DNA of 56,220 bases. Origin: CAMDBL01 sp964498125. GTDB taxonomy: Bacteria > Pseudomonadota > Alphaproteobacteria > Rhizobiales > Hyphomicrobiaceae. Both the position numbers and the translations under genes were made by a program. The notes beneath the pieces were generated by a model. That model was not told the origin of the DNA. It did not search any database and worked only from the letters and a program-made list of their open reading frames with translations. Location: positions 1 through 56,220 of the forward strand of contig CAZCGE010000020.1 in the NCBI GenBank assembly GCA_964498125.1, read 5' to 3'. Shown piece by piece: positions 25,068-33,016 of this stretch (positions are counted from its first letter, which is position 1; every line of letters begins with the position of its first letter).

Positions 25068-25571
25068 ATGATGGGGCTGGCGGTGCTGGCAGGCCTGCTC
25101 GTCCCGAGCGCCGGCCAGTCCCAGCAATTGCAGCCCGGACACGATGGCGTCGTCCGCGGGCAATTCGGCGATTGGCAGATCGTCTGCAAGCCGCCGCCTC
25201 CCGGCGCCAAGTCGGAGGTCTGCGCCATTGTGCAAAGCGTGACGGCGGAGGACCGCAACAATGTCGGGCTGACGGTCTACTTTCAGAAATTCGCCAATGG
25301 CACGCGCGTGCTGCGCGTCTTCGCTCCACTCGGCATCCTGCTGCCGCCGGGGCTTGGCCTCAAGGTCGACGACAAGGACGTCGGCAACGCGCCATTCTTG
25401 AGATGTCACTCCTTTGCCTGCTACGCTCAGGTCGTGGCCGAGGACAAGCTGGTCGAGCAGCTCAGGACCGGCCAGACGGCGATCTTCATCATCTTCCAGA
25501 CCGAGGAAGCCGGCATCGGCATTCCCATCTCGCTGAAAGGCTTCGGCGAGGCGCTGGCCAAGCTCAATTGA
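25068..25571 (+). CDS. Invasion-associated locus B (IalB) family protein
   Basis: 167 residues from ATG 25068. A signal peptide (MMGLAVLAGLLVPSAGQSQ) precedes the IalB domain: RGQFGDWQIVCKPPPPGAKS, then EVCAIVQSV and CHSFACYAQVVAEDKL. The Cys pairs C..C and CHSFAC are typical of this periplasmic family. In Bartonella, IalB is linked to erythrocyte invasion, but the family is general in free-living alphaproteobacteria and the name should not be read as a virulence claim. It is divergent from the cox operon. Confidence 0.85.
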   Translation: MMGLAVLAGLLVPSAGQSQQLQPGHDGVVRGQFGDWQIVCKPPPPGAKSEVCAIVQSVTAEDRNNVGLTVYFQKFANGTRVLRVFAPLGILLPPGLGLKVDDKDVGNAPFLRCHSFACYAQVVAEDKLVEQLRTGQTAIFIIFQTEEAGIGIPISLKGFGEALAKLN

Positions 25572-25599
25572 GCCGTTGACCAGCGTTCCCGGCCGGAGC

Positions 25600-25618
25600 C
25601 GCCCGGCGGCGCCGGGCG
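25600..25618 (+). terminator. GC hairpin after ialB
   Basis: CGCCCGG and CCGGGCG form a perfect seven-pair stem around CGGCG, 28 bases after the ialB stop. No T-run follows, so it is weak as an intrinsic terminator. It lies in the 205-base convergent gap between ialB and the glutathione transferase gene. Confidence 0.35.
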
Positions 25619-25776
25619 TAAGGAGCAGCCGGGACCTTTACCGGTTGCGATTGGATCGCTGTCGCCAATCTGCACCGGGTAATGATCCCGGATAACCGCG
25701 CCGCAAGGGTGCGCGCAGCAATGAGCGCCGAACAGGGCGCGATTTCCGGGAAGGCGGTGGGGGAGGGGGCCGCGCG

Positions 25777-26745
25777 TCAGTGTCGCGTTGCGCCGGCTCC
25801 GCCGGGCAGCGCGACCGGCGTGCCCTTGGGCACGATGCCGGTCGGGTTCAGGCGCTTGATGGTCCAGTAATTGATGACGTAGTGACGCGGCAACACCGTT
25901 GCCGCCACGCCCGGCACGCTGTTCAAGTCGTGCATGTAGGCGAGGATGTTGGGATAGTCGGCGATGCGCTGGCGGTTGCACTTGAACAGCGAAAAGTAGG
26001 CGACGTCGAAACGCACCAGCGTCGGGAACAGCCGCCAGTCGGCCTCCGTGATCCGCCGGCCGACCAGGTAGGGCTGACGGCCAAGCCGCGCCTCCAGCGC
26101 ATCGAGTGTCCCGAACAGGGCATCATAGGCGGCCTCGTAGGCCGCCTGCGACCTGGCAAAGCCGCAGCGATAGACCCCGTTGTTGACGTTGACGTAGACC
26201 TCGTCGTTGATGCGGTCGATCTCGGTGCGGAGCGCTTTGGGATAGAAATCGGTGTCGTCGCCGGTCAGCCCATCGAAGGCATTGTTGAGCATGCGGATGA
26301 TTTCAGGCGACTCGTTGTTGACGATCCGCCTGGTCTTCTTGTCCCATAGAGCCGGCACGGTCACCTTGCCAGTGTACGTGGCATCGCTCGCCGTGTAAGC
26401 CTCGTGCAGGTAATGGAAATTGTTGACGGTGTCGGGGATGCATTCGGGAAAGGCCGGGTTCTGCTCGAACGTCCATCCCTGATCCTTGAGGCCGGGGATG
26501 GCGCAAGAGATGCTGATCGCGCCTTCGAGTTTCTTGACCGCGCGATAGATCAGGGTGCGGTGCGCCCACGGGCAGGCATGCGCCACATAGAGGTGGTAGC
26601 GCCCGGTCTCGGCCTTGAAGCCGGACGCCCCGTCCGCCGTGATTGCGTGCCGGAATTGGCTCTCGGCGCGCTTGAACTCACCGCCCGGCCCGGTTTCCTG
26701 CGGCAGCTCCCCATCGGTCCATTTGCCGCCAATCAGAACGCCCAT
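25777..26745 (-). CDS. Glutathionyl-hydroquinone reductase (GST Xi class)
   Basis: 322 residues, the length of YqjG/EcmB/PcpF-type enzymes. YHLYVAHACPWAHRTLI (residues 50-66) contains the catalytic Cys58 in the diagnostic CPWAHRT motif. VPALWDKKTRRIVNNESPEI binds glutathione, and the C-terminal helical domain has ITEADWRLFPTLVRFD. The family reduces glutathionyl-hydroquinones and protects against quinone stress. It lies 29 bases downstream of an acyl-CoA dehydrogenase-like gene on the same strand and may be its operon partner. Confidence 0.92.
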   Translation of the reverse strand: MGVLIGGKWTDGELPQETGPGGEFKRAESQFRHAITADGASGFKAETGRYHLYVAHACPWAHRTLIYRAVKKLEGAISISCAIPGLKDQGWTFEQNPAFPECIPDTVNNFHYLHEAYTASDATYTGKVTVPALWDKKTRRIVNNESPEIIRMLNNAFDGLTGDDTDFYPKALRTEIDRINDEVYVNVNNGVYRCGFARSQAAYEAAYDALFGTLDALEARLGRQPYLVGRRITEADWRLFPTLVRFDVAYFSLFKCNRQRIADYPNILAYMHDLNSVPGVAATVLPRHYVINYWTIKRLNPTGIVPKGTPVALPGGAGATRH

Positions 26746-26774
26746 GCTCGATCTCCTTGCCGCCTCATGACGGC

Positions 26775-27989
26775 CTAATTGCCCGACCCCAGGAACGAGC
26801 CGACCTTGCGCTCGAAGCCGGCGATCGCCTCGGTGATCCGGTAGCGCGAGGGGAATGGGAACGAGATATGCCGCTGCACGAGGGCGTCGCGCACGTACTT
26901 CTCGATTGGCATGCCTTGGATCACGCCCATGCCGCCAAACAGTTCCATGCCATGCACCGTCAGCGTCTGCACGGCGGTGCCGGTATAGGCGCAGGCGATA
27001 TGTTCGTAGGGCAAATCCGGGATGCCGCCATCCTCGAAGGCCTCTGGGTGATCCTTCAGCCAGGCCGCTTTCCAGATCATGGCGCGTGCGGTCTCGAGGC
27101 TGATCGCCATGTCGGCGAGCGTCAGGCCGACGGCCTGGTGCTTGATGATCGGCTTGCCGCCCGACACGCGCTCCTTGACATACTTCAAGGTCTCCTCGAA
27201 CGCGGCGCGGCCAACGCCGAGGGTCTGCGCGGCAATGGTGATGACGGTGCCGAGGTCGCCGCGCCCTTTCGGCGCCGGCGGCAGGATGCGCCCCTTGGGC
27301 ACGCGCACGTTGTCAAAGAAGATTTCCGCGTTGTCGCCGACGCGCCGCCCGATCTTGGACATCGGCTGGCGCACCAGCCCCGGTGAATCGCCCTCCACCA
27401 GAAACGCCTGCGGGCCACTTTCGGTTTGCGCCGTCACCAGCAGCAGCTTGGCGACGTAGCCGATGGTCTGGAAATTCTTGGTGCCGTTGATCAGCCAGGA
27501 GCCATCGGGCTGTTCGACCGCCTTGGTCTTGAGACGCGCGGTCGGGGGTGTCTCGGTGTAGTAGTCGAAGCCCAAGTCCGTATCGGGCTCGTGAATTGCA
27601 ACGGTGGTGAAATAGAGGTCGTCATTGACGAACCTCGGCAGGAAATAGGCTTTCTGCTCCGGCGTCATGCGCACCTCGAACCAGTCGCGCGCGCGCCGGG
27701 CCGGCAGCATGAAATAATAAGCGGTGCCGATGTCGCCGGCCGCCAGCTCCTCGGCGATGACGCACGACGTCAGATGATCGGAGACGCCGGCCCCGCCATT
27801 TTCCTCCGACAGGCAGAACGTCCGAAAGCCGAGCTTGGAGCCCTTCCGCAGCAGGTCCCACGGCACGCGCTCTTCCCAGGTCGGCTTGCGATCCAGCGCC
27901 AGCGCCACTTCCTTGATCTCGTTCTGCGCGAAGTCCCGCGCCATGCGCTGAAACGCCTGTTGCTCCTCGGTCAGTCGGACATCGAACAT
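26775..27989 (-). CDS. Acyl-CoA dehydrogenase-fold flavoprotein lacking the usual catalytic Glu
   Basis: 404 residues. MFDVRLTEEQQAFQRMARDF starts the family N domain; LSEENGGAGVSDHL, INGTKNFQTIGYVAKLLLV and ELFGGMGVIQGMPIEKYVRD are recognisable acyl-CoA dehydrogenase blocks with the FAD site. However, the segment normally reading IYEGT after the RDA motif is HISFPFPS here, and the alternative Glu position in helix G (DLER in isovaleryl-CoA dehydrogenase) reads DLGT. ATG 27989 has GAGGT five bases upstream. It may act on an unusual substrate or by different chemistry. Confidence 0.85.
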   Translation of the reverse strand: MFDVRLTEEQQAFQRMARDFAQNEIKEVALALDRKPTWEERVPWDLLRKGSKLGFRTFCLSEENGGAGVSDHLTSCVIAEELAAGDIGTAYYFMLPARRARDWFEVRMTPEQKAYFLPRFVNDDLYFTTVAIHEPDTDLGFDYYTETPPTARLKTKAVEQPDGSWLINGTKNFQTIGYVAKLLLVTAQTESGPQAFLVEGDSPGLVRQPMSKIGRRVGDNAEIFFDNVRVPKGRILPPAPKGRGDLGTVITIAAQTLGVGRAAFEETLKYVKERVSGGKPIIKHQAVGLTLADMAISLETARAMIWKAAWLKDHPEAFEDGGIPDLPYEHIACAYTGTAVQTLTVHGMELFGGMGVIQGMPIEKYVRDALVQRHISFPFPSRYRITEAIAGFERKVGSFLGSGN

Positions 27990-28105
27990 GAAGACCTCGC
28001 ATTTGGACGAAGGGCTGGTGCTATGGCTCTTTTGATGTAGCCCGCTCAGGCGCAGCGGTCCACCTGCGGCGGCCGCGTGCCTGCAATGCAACGCCGCCGT
28101 GGCCC

Positions 28106-29131
28106 TCACTCATACGTCAACGCGCCTCTGGCCAGCAGCCGCTCGGCCGCCAGGTCCTGAAACAGCTCCTCGACTTGCGTGAAATGCACGCGCTTGCCGA
28201 TCACCGGCTTGATCAGGCCGCGCGCCATCACCTGCATGGTCTCGATCAGTTCGGCGCGCGTCGAGTGCCGCGAGCCGGTGACCGTCTTTTCCGTCAGCAC
28301 CAGGTTCATCGGCGTCAGCGTGACCGTGCCCGGCTGGCCGCCGATCACCACGGCGCGGCCAGAAGTGGTCAGCGCATCGACAGCCGCCTGGAAGGTCGCC
28401 GGCGCACCGACGTAGTCGACCGCTGCCTCGACGCCCTTGCCGCCGGTCAGCCGCTTGGCCTCGGCGGCCACATCCTTGACCGCGCGCACGTTGATGACGT
28501 CGTCGGCGCCCCACTGCTTGCACAGGGCCACCTTCTCATCGGAAATGTCGGCGGCGATGACGCGGGCGCCGAACAGCTTGGCCACCTGCACGCCATGGAT
28601 GCCGACGCCGCCGGCCGCCCCGATCAGCAGCACGTCGTCGTGCGGGTTGATACGGGCCCGTTCGCGCATGCAGTGCCAGTTTGTATTGACCGCGTCGCAG
28701 GCGATCGCCGCGCCTTCGTAGTCGAGGCCCTCGGGGATCGGGATGAAGTTGCCGGCAGGCAGAGCAACATACTCGGCATAGCCGCCGTCACGGTGCACGC
28801 CGACGTAGCCGCCATGTTTCTCGCACAAGGTCTCGCGACCGTTGCGGCACCAGCGGCAATGGCCGCAATTGAGGTAGAAGTAAACGCCGCAGCGGTCACC
28901 GGCCTTGACATTGGTCACGCCCTCGCCGACCGCGACGATATCGCCGCCGAGCTCGTGGCCCATGATGCGCGGTGCGGTGCCGCCGGATGAACCGGTGCGC
29001 ATCTTGACCAGCGTCAGCCCGGCGCCGGCGGCGCGCACCTGCATCAAGGCTTCGCCGGGGCCAGGCTTGGGATCGGCCCGTTCTTCTTTGACGAAGGCCT
29101 GTCCCCAGGCGCGTACAACCATGGCTCGCAT
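28106..29131 (-). CDS. Zinc-type medium-chain dehydrogenase/reductase
   Basis: 341 residues. GHELGGDIVAVGEGV and the structural zinc lobe CGHCRWCRNGRETLC (four Cys, about residues 93-107) are clear, as is the nucleotide-binding GAAGGVGIHGVQVAKLFGA (about 170-188). The usual first catalytic zinc ligand Cys (GxCHTD) is replaced: the region reads GAGLTLVKMRTG. The GHE His and a third-ligand Cys (ACDAVN) remain. It may therefore use a reduced zinc site. It ends 116 bases upstream of the acyl-CoA dehydrogenase-like gene. Confidence 0.87.
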   Translation of the reverse strand: MRAMVVRAWGQAFVKEERADPKPGPGEALMQVRAAGAGLTLVKMRTGSSGGTAPRIMGHELGGDIVAVGEGVTNVKAGDRCGVYFYLNCGHCRWCRNGRETLCEKHGGYVGVHRDGGYAEYVALPAGNFIPIPEGLDYEGAAIACDAVNTNWHCMRERARINPHDDVLLIGAAGGVGIHGVQVAKLFGARVIAADISDEKVALCKQWGADDVINVRAVKDVAAEAKRLTGGKGVEAAVDYVGAPATFQAAVDALTTSGRAVVIGGQPGTVTLTPMNLVLTEKTVTGSRHSTRAELIETMQVMARGLIKPVIGKRVHFTQVEELFQDLAAERLLARGALTYE

Positions 29132-29157
29132 TGTCTTGTCCTCCCTGGATGATCGGC

Positions 29158-29979
29158 CTACAGACGAAGGTTTGGTCCGCGGATCTGATAGAGCGTCAAC
29201 GCGGTTGCGACGGCCAGATTAAGGGAATCGAGCGTGCCCGCCATCGGGATCTTGACCAGCCGATCGCAGGCCGCTGTCAGCTCGGGGGACAGGCCCGGTC
29301 CCTCGCCGCCCATGACCAGCAGCGTCGGGCTGCGATAGAGCGCGGCACGGAAGTCTTGCGTCCCCGCAAGATGCGTGCCGACCACGTCACCGGGCCAGCC
29401 CCGCCGCCAGTCCAGAAAAGCCTCGCGCGACAGCCGCGCCAGCGGCACGGCGAAAATCGAGCCCATGCTCGCCCGCACGCACTCGTGCGCAAACGGATCG
29501 CAGCAGCTGCCCACCAGCACGATTCCCGCGCCGCCGACTGCGTCCATGGTGCGGATGACGGTGCCGAGGTTGCCCGGGTCGCGCACCTCTTCGAGTGCGA
29601 GCCAGGTTGCCGATTCTGTCGTGGTGCTGGCACTGGGCGCCTCGGACCAGCTTTGCTCGAACACGGCGATCAGGTTCTGCGGATTGTCCTTGGCGGCAAG
29701 CTTGCCGAGCACGGCTTCGCTGACTTCCAGCACTTCGGCGCCGGCATTCAGCGCCCAGGCGATCAGGCCCTTGGTGACGCCCTCAGCCGACCCCGCCCTG
29801 AAGACCAGCATGCGCGGCGCCAAGCCTGCCTCGCGGGCGGTGATGAGCAGCGCCGCGCCCTCGGCGACAAACAGCCCGGTCTCCTTGCGCGCCTTGCGCA
29901 TCTCCAGGCTGCGGATCAGCTTGACGCGCTCGTTCTGCAGGCTGGTGATGACGATGGGGTTGCGCGGCGGCGTGGTCAT
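29158..29979 (-). CDS. TrmH/SpoU-family RNA 2'-O-methyltransferase
   Basis: 273 residues. An N-terminal substrate-binding domain (ITSLQNERVKLIRSL, FVAEGAALL) precedes the SPOUT knot with motif 1 LEEVRDPGNLGTVIRT (about 131-146), motif 2 LLVMGGEGPGLS, and motif 3 IPMAGTLDSLNLAVATAL. It is an rRNA or tRNA ribose methyltransferase of the RlmB/TsnR type; the exact nucleotide is unknown. ATG 29979 overlaps the stop of the preceding methyltransferase gene (ATGA). Confidence 0.93.
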   Translation of the reverse strand: MTTPPRNPIVITSLQNERVKLIRSLEMRKARKETGLFVAEGAALLITAREAGLAPRMLVFRAGSAEGVTKGLIAWALNAGAEVLEVSEAVLGKLAAKDNPQNLIAVFEQSWSEAPSASTTTESATWLALEEVRDPGNLGTVIRTMDAVGGAGIVLVGSCCDPFAHECVRASMGSIFAVPLARLSREAFLDWRRGWPGDVVGTHLAGTQDFRAALYRSPTLLVMGGEGPGLSPELTAACDRLVKIPMAGTLDSLNLAVATALTLYQIRGPNLRL

Positions 29980-30941
29980 TGCGCGCTCCACCGCACGAAC
30001 AGAGAGGTCGGCAACAGGCGGCGGCCCTCGGCCTCGCGGATTGCCAACTCGCCCATCTCGATCGCGCCTGCCCGATCCGCCAGCGCTTCGGCAACGAGCT
30101 GGCCGAACGCCAGCGCCGAGGCGCGAATGGCGTAGGCGGTCAGGATGAGGTGCGCCGGCCCCGGCGCCAGCAATTTGGCGCAGTCGCGCATCAGGCCGGG
30201 CAAATGCTCGAACAGGTCCCAGACCTCGCCATCGGGTCCGCGGCCGAACTTCGGTGGGTCAACCAGGATCATCTGATAGGTGCGGCCACGGCGTACCTCG
30301 CGGGCGACAAACTTGGCCGCGTCGTCGACCAGCCAGCGGATCGGCGCCTGGGCGAGATTGGATGCCGCCTGATTGTCGCGCGCCCAGGCGATGGCCTTCC
30401 TGGAGGCATCCACATGGGTGACCTGCGCACCAGCCGCCACCGCCAGCAGCGAGGCCGCACCCGTGTAGCCGAACAGATTGAGGACGCGGGGGGCGGTGTC
30501 TGACCTCTGGTCAGACACCGTTGCGCCGACCTTGCCCGAGGTGTCTGACACGATGTCAGACACCTTTTCGACCATCCACTGCCAGTGCGGAAACTGCTCA
30601 GGGAACAGCCCGAGATGCCACAGGCCGGCCAGGCGGCAGAGTGCGGTGGCACTGACCTTGCCGCCCGGCAGTTCGATGCGCACCGGCCAGCTCTCCGGCA
30701 CGGGCTGATCGATGCGCCAGCGGCCCTTCTCGTCATCCTCACCCGAGGCGGAAAAGACGGCATGGGCCTTGACCCATTCGGCTTTGGCCAATCGCGGCTG
30801 CCATAGCGCCTGCGCCTCCGGGCGGTCGACAACGATCGTGCCAAAACGCTCGAGCTTGCGACCTGCCCCACTGTCGAGCAGGGCGTAGCCGGCAAAGCCC
30901 GGCGAAGTCAGCAGCTGGAGGTGCGGGTCGCTTCCGGTCAT
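29976..30941 (-). CDS. Class I SAM-dependent RNA methyltransferase with palindrome-derived insert
   Basis: 321 residues, related to RlmI/RlmL-type 23S rRNA m5C/m2G methyltransferases. The SAM motif is LNLFGYTGAASLLAVAAGA (about 152-170), with VDASRKAIAWARDN and the catalytic-loop VDPPKFGRG. Between the N domain and the SAM domain, residues 126-149 read VSDIVSDT and VSDQRSDT; they are encoded by two 25-base palindromes at 30495 and 30540 that are in frame. The gene overlaps the next methyltransferase by four bases, so two RNA methyltransferases are co-translated. Confidence 0.87.
   Translation of the reverse strand: MTGSDPHLQLLTSPGFAGYALLDSGAGRKLERFGTIVVDRPEAQALWQPRLAKAEWVKAHAVFSASGEDDEKGRWRIDQPVPESWPVRIELPGGKVSATALCRLAGLWHLGLFPEQFPHWQWMVEKVSDIVSDTSGKVGATVSDQRSDTAPRVLNLFGYTGAASLLAVAAGAQVTHVDASRKAIAWARDNQAASNLAQAPIRWLVDDAAKFVAREVRRGRTYQMILVDPPKFGRGPDGEVWDLFEHLPGLMRDCAKLLAPGPAHLILTAYAIRASALAFGQLVAEALADRAGAIEMGELAIREAEGRRLLPTSLFVRWSAQ
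30495..30519. repeat. GGTGTCTGACC/GGTCAGACACC palindrome inside a methyltransferase gene
   Basis: A 25-base perfect palindrome with 11-base arms and loop TCT. On the coding strand it reads in frame as VSD-QR-SDT. Its partner copy at 30540 starts 45 bases away, a multiple of three, so both copies use the same frame. Confidence 0.9.
30540..30564. repeat. GGTGTCTGACA/TGTCAGACACC palindrome inside the same gene
   Basis: A 25-base perfect palindrome with 11-base arms and loop CGA, encoding VSD-IV-SDT in frame. It shares the TCTGAC/GTCAGA core with the GGGG-type copies elsewhere in the window. Confidence 0.9.
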
Positions 30942-30954
30942 GGGCGGGTCGGCA

Positions 30955-32691
30955 TCAAAACGGCAGCTCGAACTTGCCTTCGAAGGCGGTGATCGGTGGG
31001 CGGGCCTGCGGATCGGTGATGATGTCGATCAGCACCGGCTCGCGCGCCGCGAACGCTTCTTTCAAGGCCGGTTCCAACTCCTCCGCCTGGGCCACCCGCA
31101 AACCACGGACACCGCAAGCGCGCGCGATCGCGGCATGATCGACGGCCTCGAAGTAGACGGCATCGGTGTGCGCCTTGTTGCGCACGTCCTCGGCGTCCTT
31201 CTGATAGCCGAGGATCTGGTTGTTGAGCACGATCATGGTGATCGGCAGCTTCAGACGGCGCGCCGTTTCCAGCTCGGCCCAGCAGTGCGCAAAACCGCCG
31301 TCGCCGCCGACACATACGACGCGTTTGTCCGGACAGGCCATCTGTGCACCGATCGCCATCGGCAGGCCCCAACCCAATCCGGCCATGCCGCGCGGCGTCA
31401 AGAAGCGCTGGCCGGGGCGGCGCGCCGTTAGATAGTTGGTGATCCAGATCGAGGAGTAGCTGGCGTCCGCGACCATGATGGTGTCGGTGTCGATCATACC
31501 GTCGAGCAGCGCCATCACCTGCTCGGGGCGGACGGGCGTGCGCTGTCGGCCGCGGATGGCCTTGGTGAGTTTGGTCCAGGCCGCGACGCCCTCCTTGATC
31601 GCCGCCTCCACGCCGGGCCGGGCCGCCTTGCGCTTTGCCAGGTCCTGCTGCGTCAGGGCGGCGGTCAACGCTTCGAGCCCGAGGCGGGCGTCGCCGGTAA
31701 GCCGCAGCGCCTCATAGTTGCGGCCGATCTCGCCCGGATCGATGTCTATCTGGATGTAGCGCGCGTTCTCCGGATAGAGCGTCCAACTGTCGGTGCCATT
31801 CTGGTTGGCGCGATTGCCGACCAGCAACACGACATCGGCCTCGGCCACGAGCCGGCGCATGGTCTGTGTGCGGCTGCCGCTGCCCATGACATAGCCGACA
31901 ACGCCGAGCGTCAGCGGATGGGTTTCGGCCACCGCCCCTTTGCCCATCACCGTGGTCGCGACCGGCAGATGGCAGGTATCCTGGAGTTTGGCGAGCGCCT
32001 CGGCGGCCTCGCTGGCGTGCACACCGCCCCCGGCGATGACGATCGGCGCCTTGGCCGCGGCAAGTAGCTTTGCGGCTTCGGCGATGCGCGCCGGATCGGG
32101 CGCCATGCGGTCGAGCGGGAAGCGGCCGAAATTGGCGGTGCGCCGCTCGGCCGTCGCCGCTGTTTCGTCGAGCAGATCGATCGGTACCAGCAGGACGGCA
32201 GGGCCTGGTCGCCCGCCGGTTGCCGCGGCAAAAGCCATGTCGACGTAGTCCTCGAGGCGCTTGGCGTGATCGACGCGGCGCACCCATTTGGCGGCGCCGT
32301 CGAACAGGCGCAGGTGATCGAGCTCCTGGAAGGCGTTCTTGTCCGCCGTGCCGCGCGCCACCTCCTGCACCAGGGCGACGATCGGGATCGAGGCCTTCAG
32401 GGCTTCGGCGAGCGGCGCCACCAGCAACGTCGCCGCCGGCCCGTTCTGCGCCGTGACGACGCCAACCCGGTTGCTGGCGCGCGCATAGCCGTCGGCCATG
32501 GCGCCACCGGCGTTCTCGGCGCGGTAGGCCGCCTGCCGGATGCCAACCTGGGGGGCGGCGAGGTGAAACGCGGTCGGGATACTCTGGCCGAAGACGACCT
32601 CGACGCCATGCCGGCGGAAGGCGCTGGCGAGCCGCAGGGCGACGGTCTCGTTGCCGCGGGGCGATGTGCTGCGAGCAGGCGACTTTGCCAC
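30955..32691 (-). CDS. Thiamine-diphosphate-dependent enzyme (acetolactate-synthase-like)
   Basis: 578 residues from a GTG at 32691. N-terminal TPP domain: the catalytic Glu59 is in YRAENAGGAMADGYAR. Central domain: DIDPGEIGRNY. C-terminal TPP/Mg site: GDGGFAHCWAELETA to LNNQ (residues 463-492). It resembles acetolactate synthase, oxalyl-CoA decarboxylase or sulfoacetaldehyde acetyltransferase-like enzymes; the substrate is unclear. No ilvN-like regulatory subunit follows; instead two RNA methyltransferases follow after 13 bases. Confidence 0.88.
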   Translation of the reverse strand: MAKSPARSTSPRGNETVALRLASAFRRHGVEVVFGQSIPTAFHLAAPQVGIRQAAYRAENAGGAMADGYARASNRVGVVTAQNGPAATLLVAPLAEALKASIPIVALVQEVARGTADKNAFQELDHLRLFDGAAKWVRRVDHAKRLEDYVDMAFAAATGGRPGPAVLLVPIDLLDETAATAERRTANFGRFPLDRMAPDPARIAEAAKLLAAAKAPIVIAGGGVHASEAAEALAKLQDTCHLPVATTVMGKGAVAETHPLTLGVVGYVMGSGSRTQTMRRLVAEADVVLLVGNRANQNGTDSWTLYPENARYIQIDIDPGEIGRNYEALRLTGDARLGLEALTAALTQQDLAKRKAARPGVEAAIKEGVAAWTKLTKAIRGRQRTPVRPEQVMALLDGMIDTDTIMVADASYSSIWITNYLTARRPGQRFLTPRGMAGLGWGLPMAIGAQMACPDKRVVCVGGDGGFAHCWAELETARRLKLPITMIVLNNQILGYQKDAEDVRNKAHTDAVYFEAVDHAAIARACGVRGLRVAQAEELEPALKEAFAAREPVLIDIITDPQARPPITAFEGKFELPF

Positions 32692-32698
32692 GAAGGTT

Positions 32699-32704
32699 CT
32701 CCTT
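32699..32704 (-). promoter_or_regulatory. Ribosome-binding site that fixes a GTG start
   Basis: AAGGAG on the minus strand, seven bases upstream of GTG 32691. It decides for the GTG and against the longer in-frame GTG at 32730, which has no such site and overlaps nothing conserved. Confidence 0.8.
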
Positions 32705-32742
32705 GGATTAGGCCCACACGATGCTAGCACGGCGTCGCGGGC

Positions 32743-32769
32743 GGGGTCAGACCCTGCGGGTCTGACCCC
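32743..32769. repeat. GGGGTCAGACCC/GGGTCTGACCCC palindrome
   Basis: A 27-base copy with perfect 12-base arms and central TGC, 52 bases upstream of the ThDP enzyme start. It is the cleanest representative of the family in the window. Confidence 0.9.
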
Positions 32770-32789
32770 ATTGGCGCTAACTTAGCTCC

Positions 32790-32970
32790 CGTCATTCCGG
32801 AAACGTGAGGCCGCTTTGGCCGAGCGTCACGCCTCTGGCATGCTTCCAGCATGACCGGAACCCAGCATTAAGAGCGTGCGAAGCACACCATATCGGGTCC
32901 TTCGGACGAGTCTTGCGCTGGGTTCCGGCTCGCGTCGGCGCTGAAGGGCGCCTCCTTGGCCGGAATGACG
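32790..32970. repeat. Nested long palindrome, CCGGAACCCAGC family
   Basis: Outer arms CGTCATTCCGG (32790-32800) and CCGGAATGACG (32960-32970) are perfect. Inner arms CCGGAACCCAGC (32855-32866) and GCTGGGTTCCGG (32917-32928) are also perfect. A diverged copy of the middle part lies at 53782-53908 upstream of uvrC. Elements of this shape are dispersed non-coding repeats in alphaproteobacteria. Confidence 0.85.
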
Positions 32971-33016
32971 ACGTACGATTCTCTATATTAGCGCGTATGG
33001 GTCTCACCCCGTCCGG

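Larger units (their letters stand above)
32692..33016. other. Gene-free gap filled with two palindromic repeats
   Basis: 325 bases between the DMT transporter stop (33017) and the ThDP enzyme start. Besides the AAGGAG site at its left edge, it holds the 27-base palindrome at 32743 and the long nested palindrome at 32790-32970. No additional gene is seen. Confidence 0.8.

Noticed and set aside
30955..32691. Acetolactate synthase large subunit (IlvB) of branched-chain synthesis
   Set aside because: The fold fits, but there is no ilvN or ilvC beside it and the sequence lacks a clear IlvB-specific context, so only a general ThDP-enzyme call is made.
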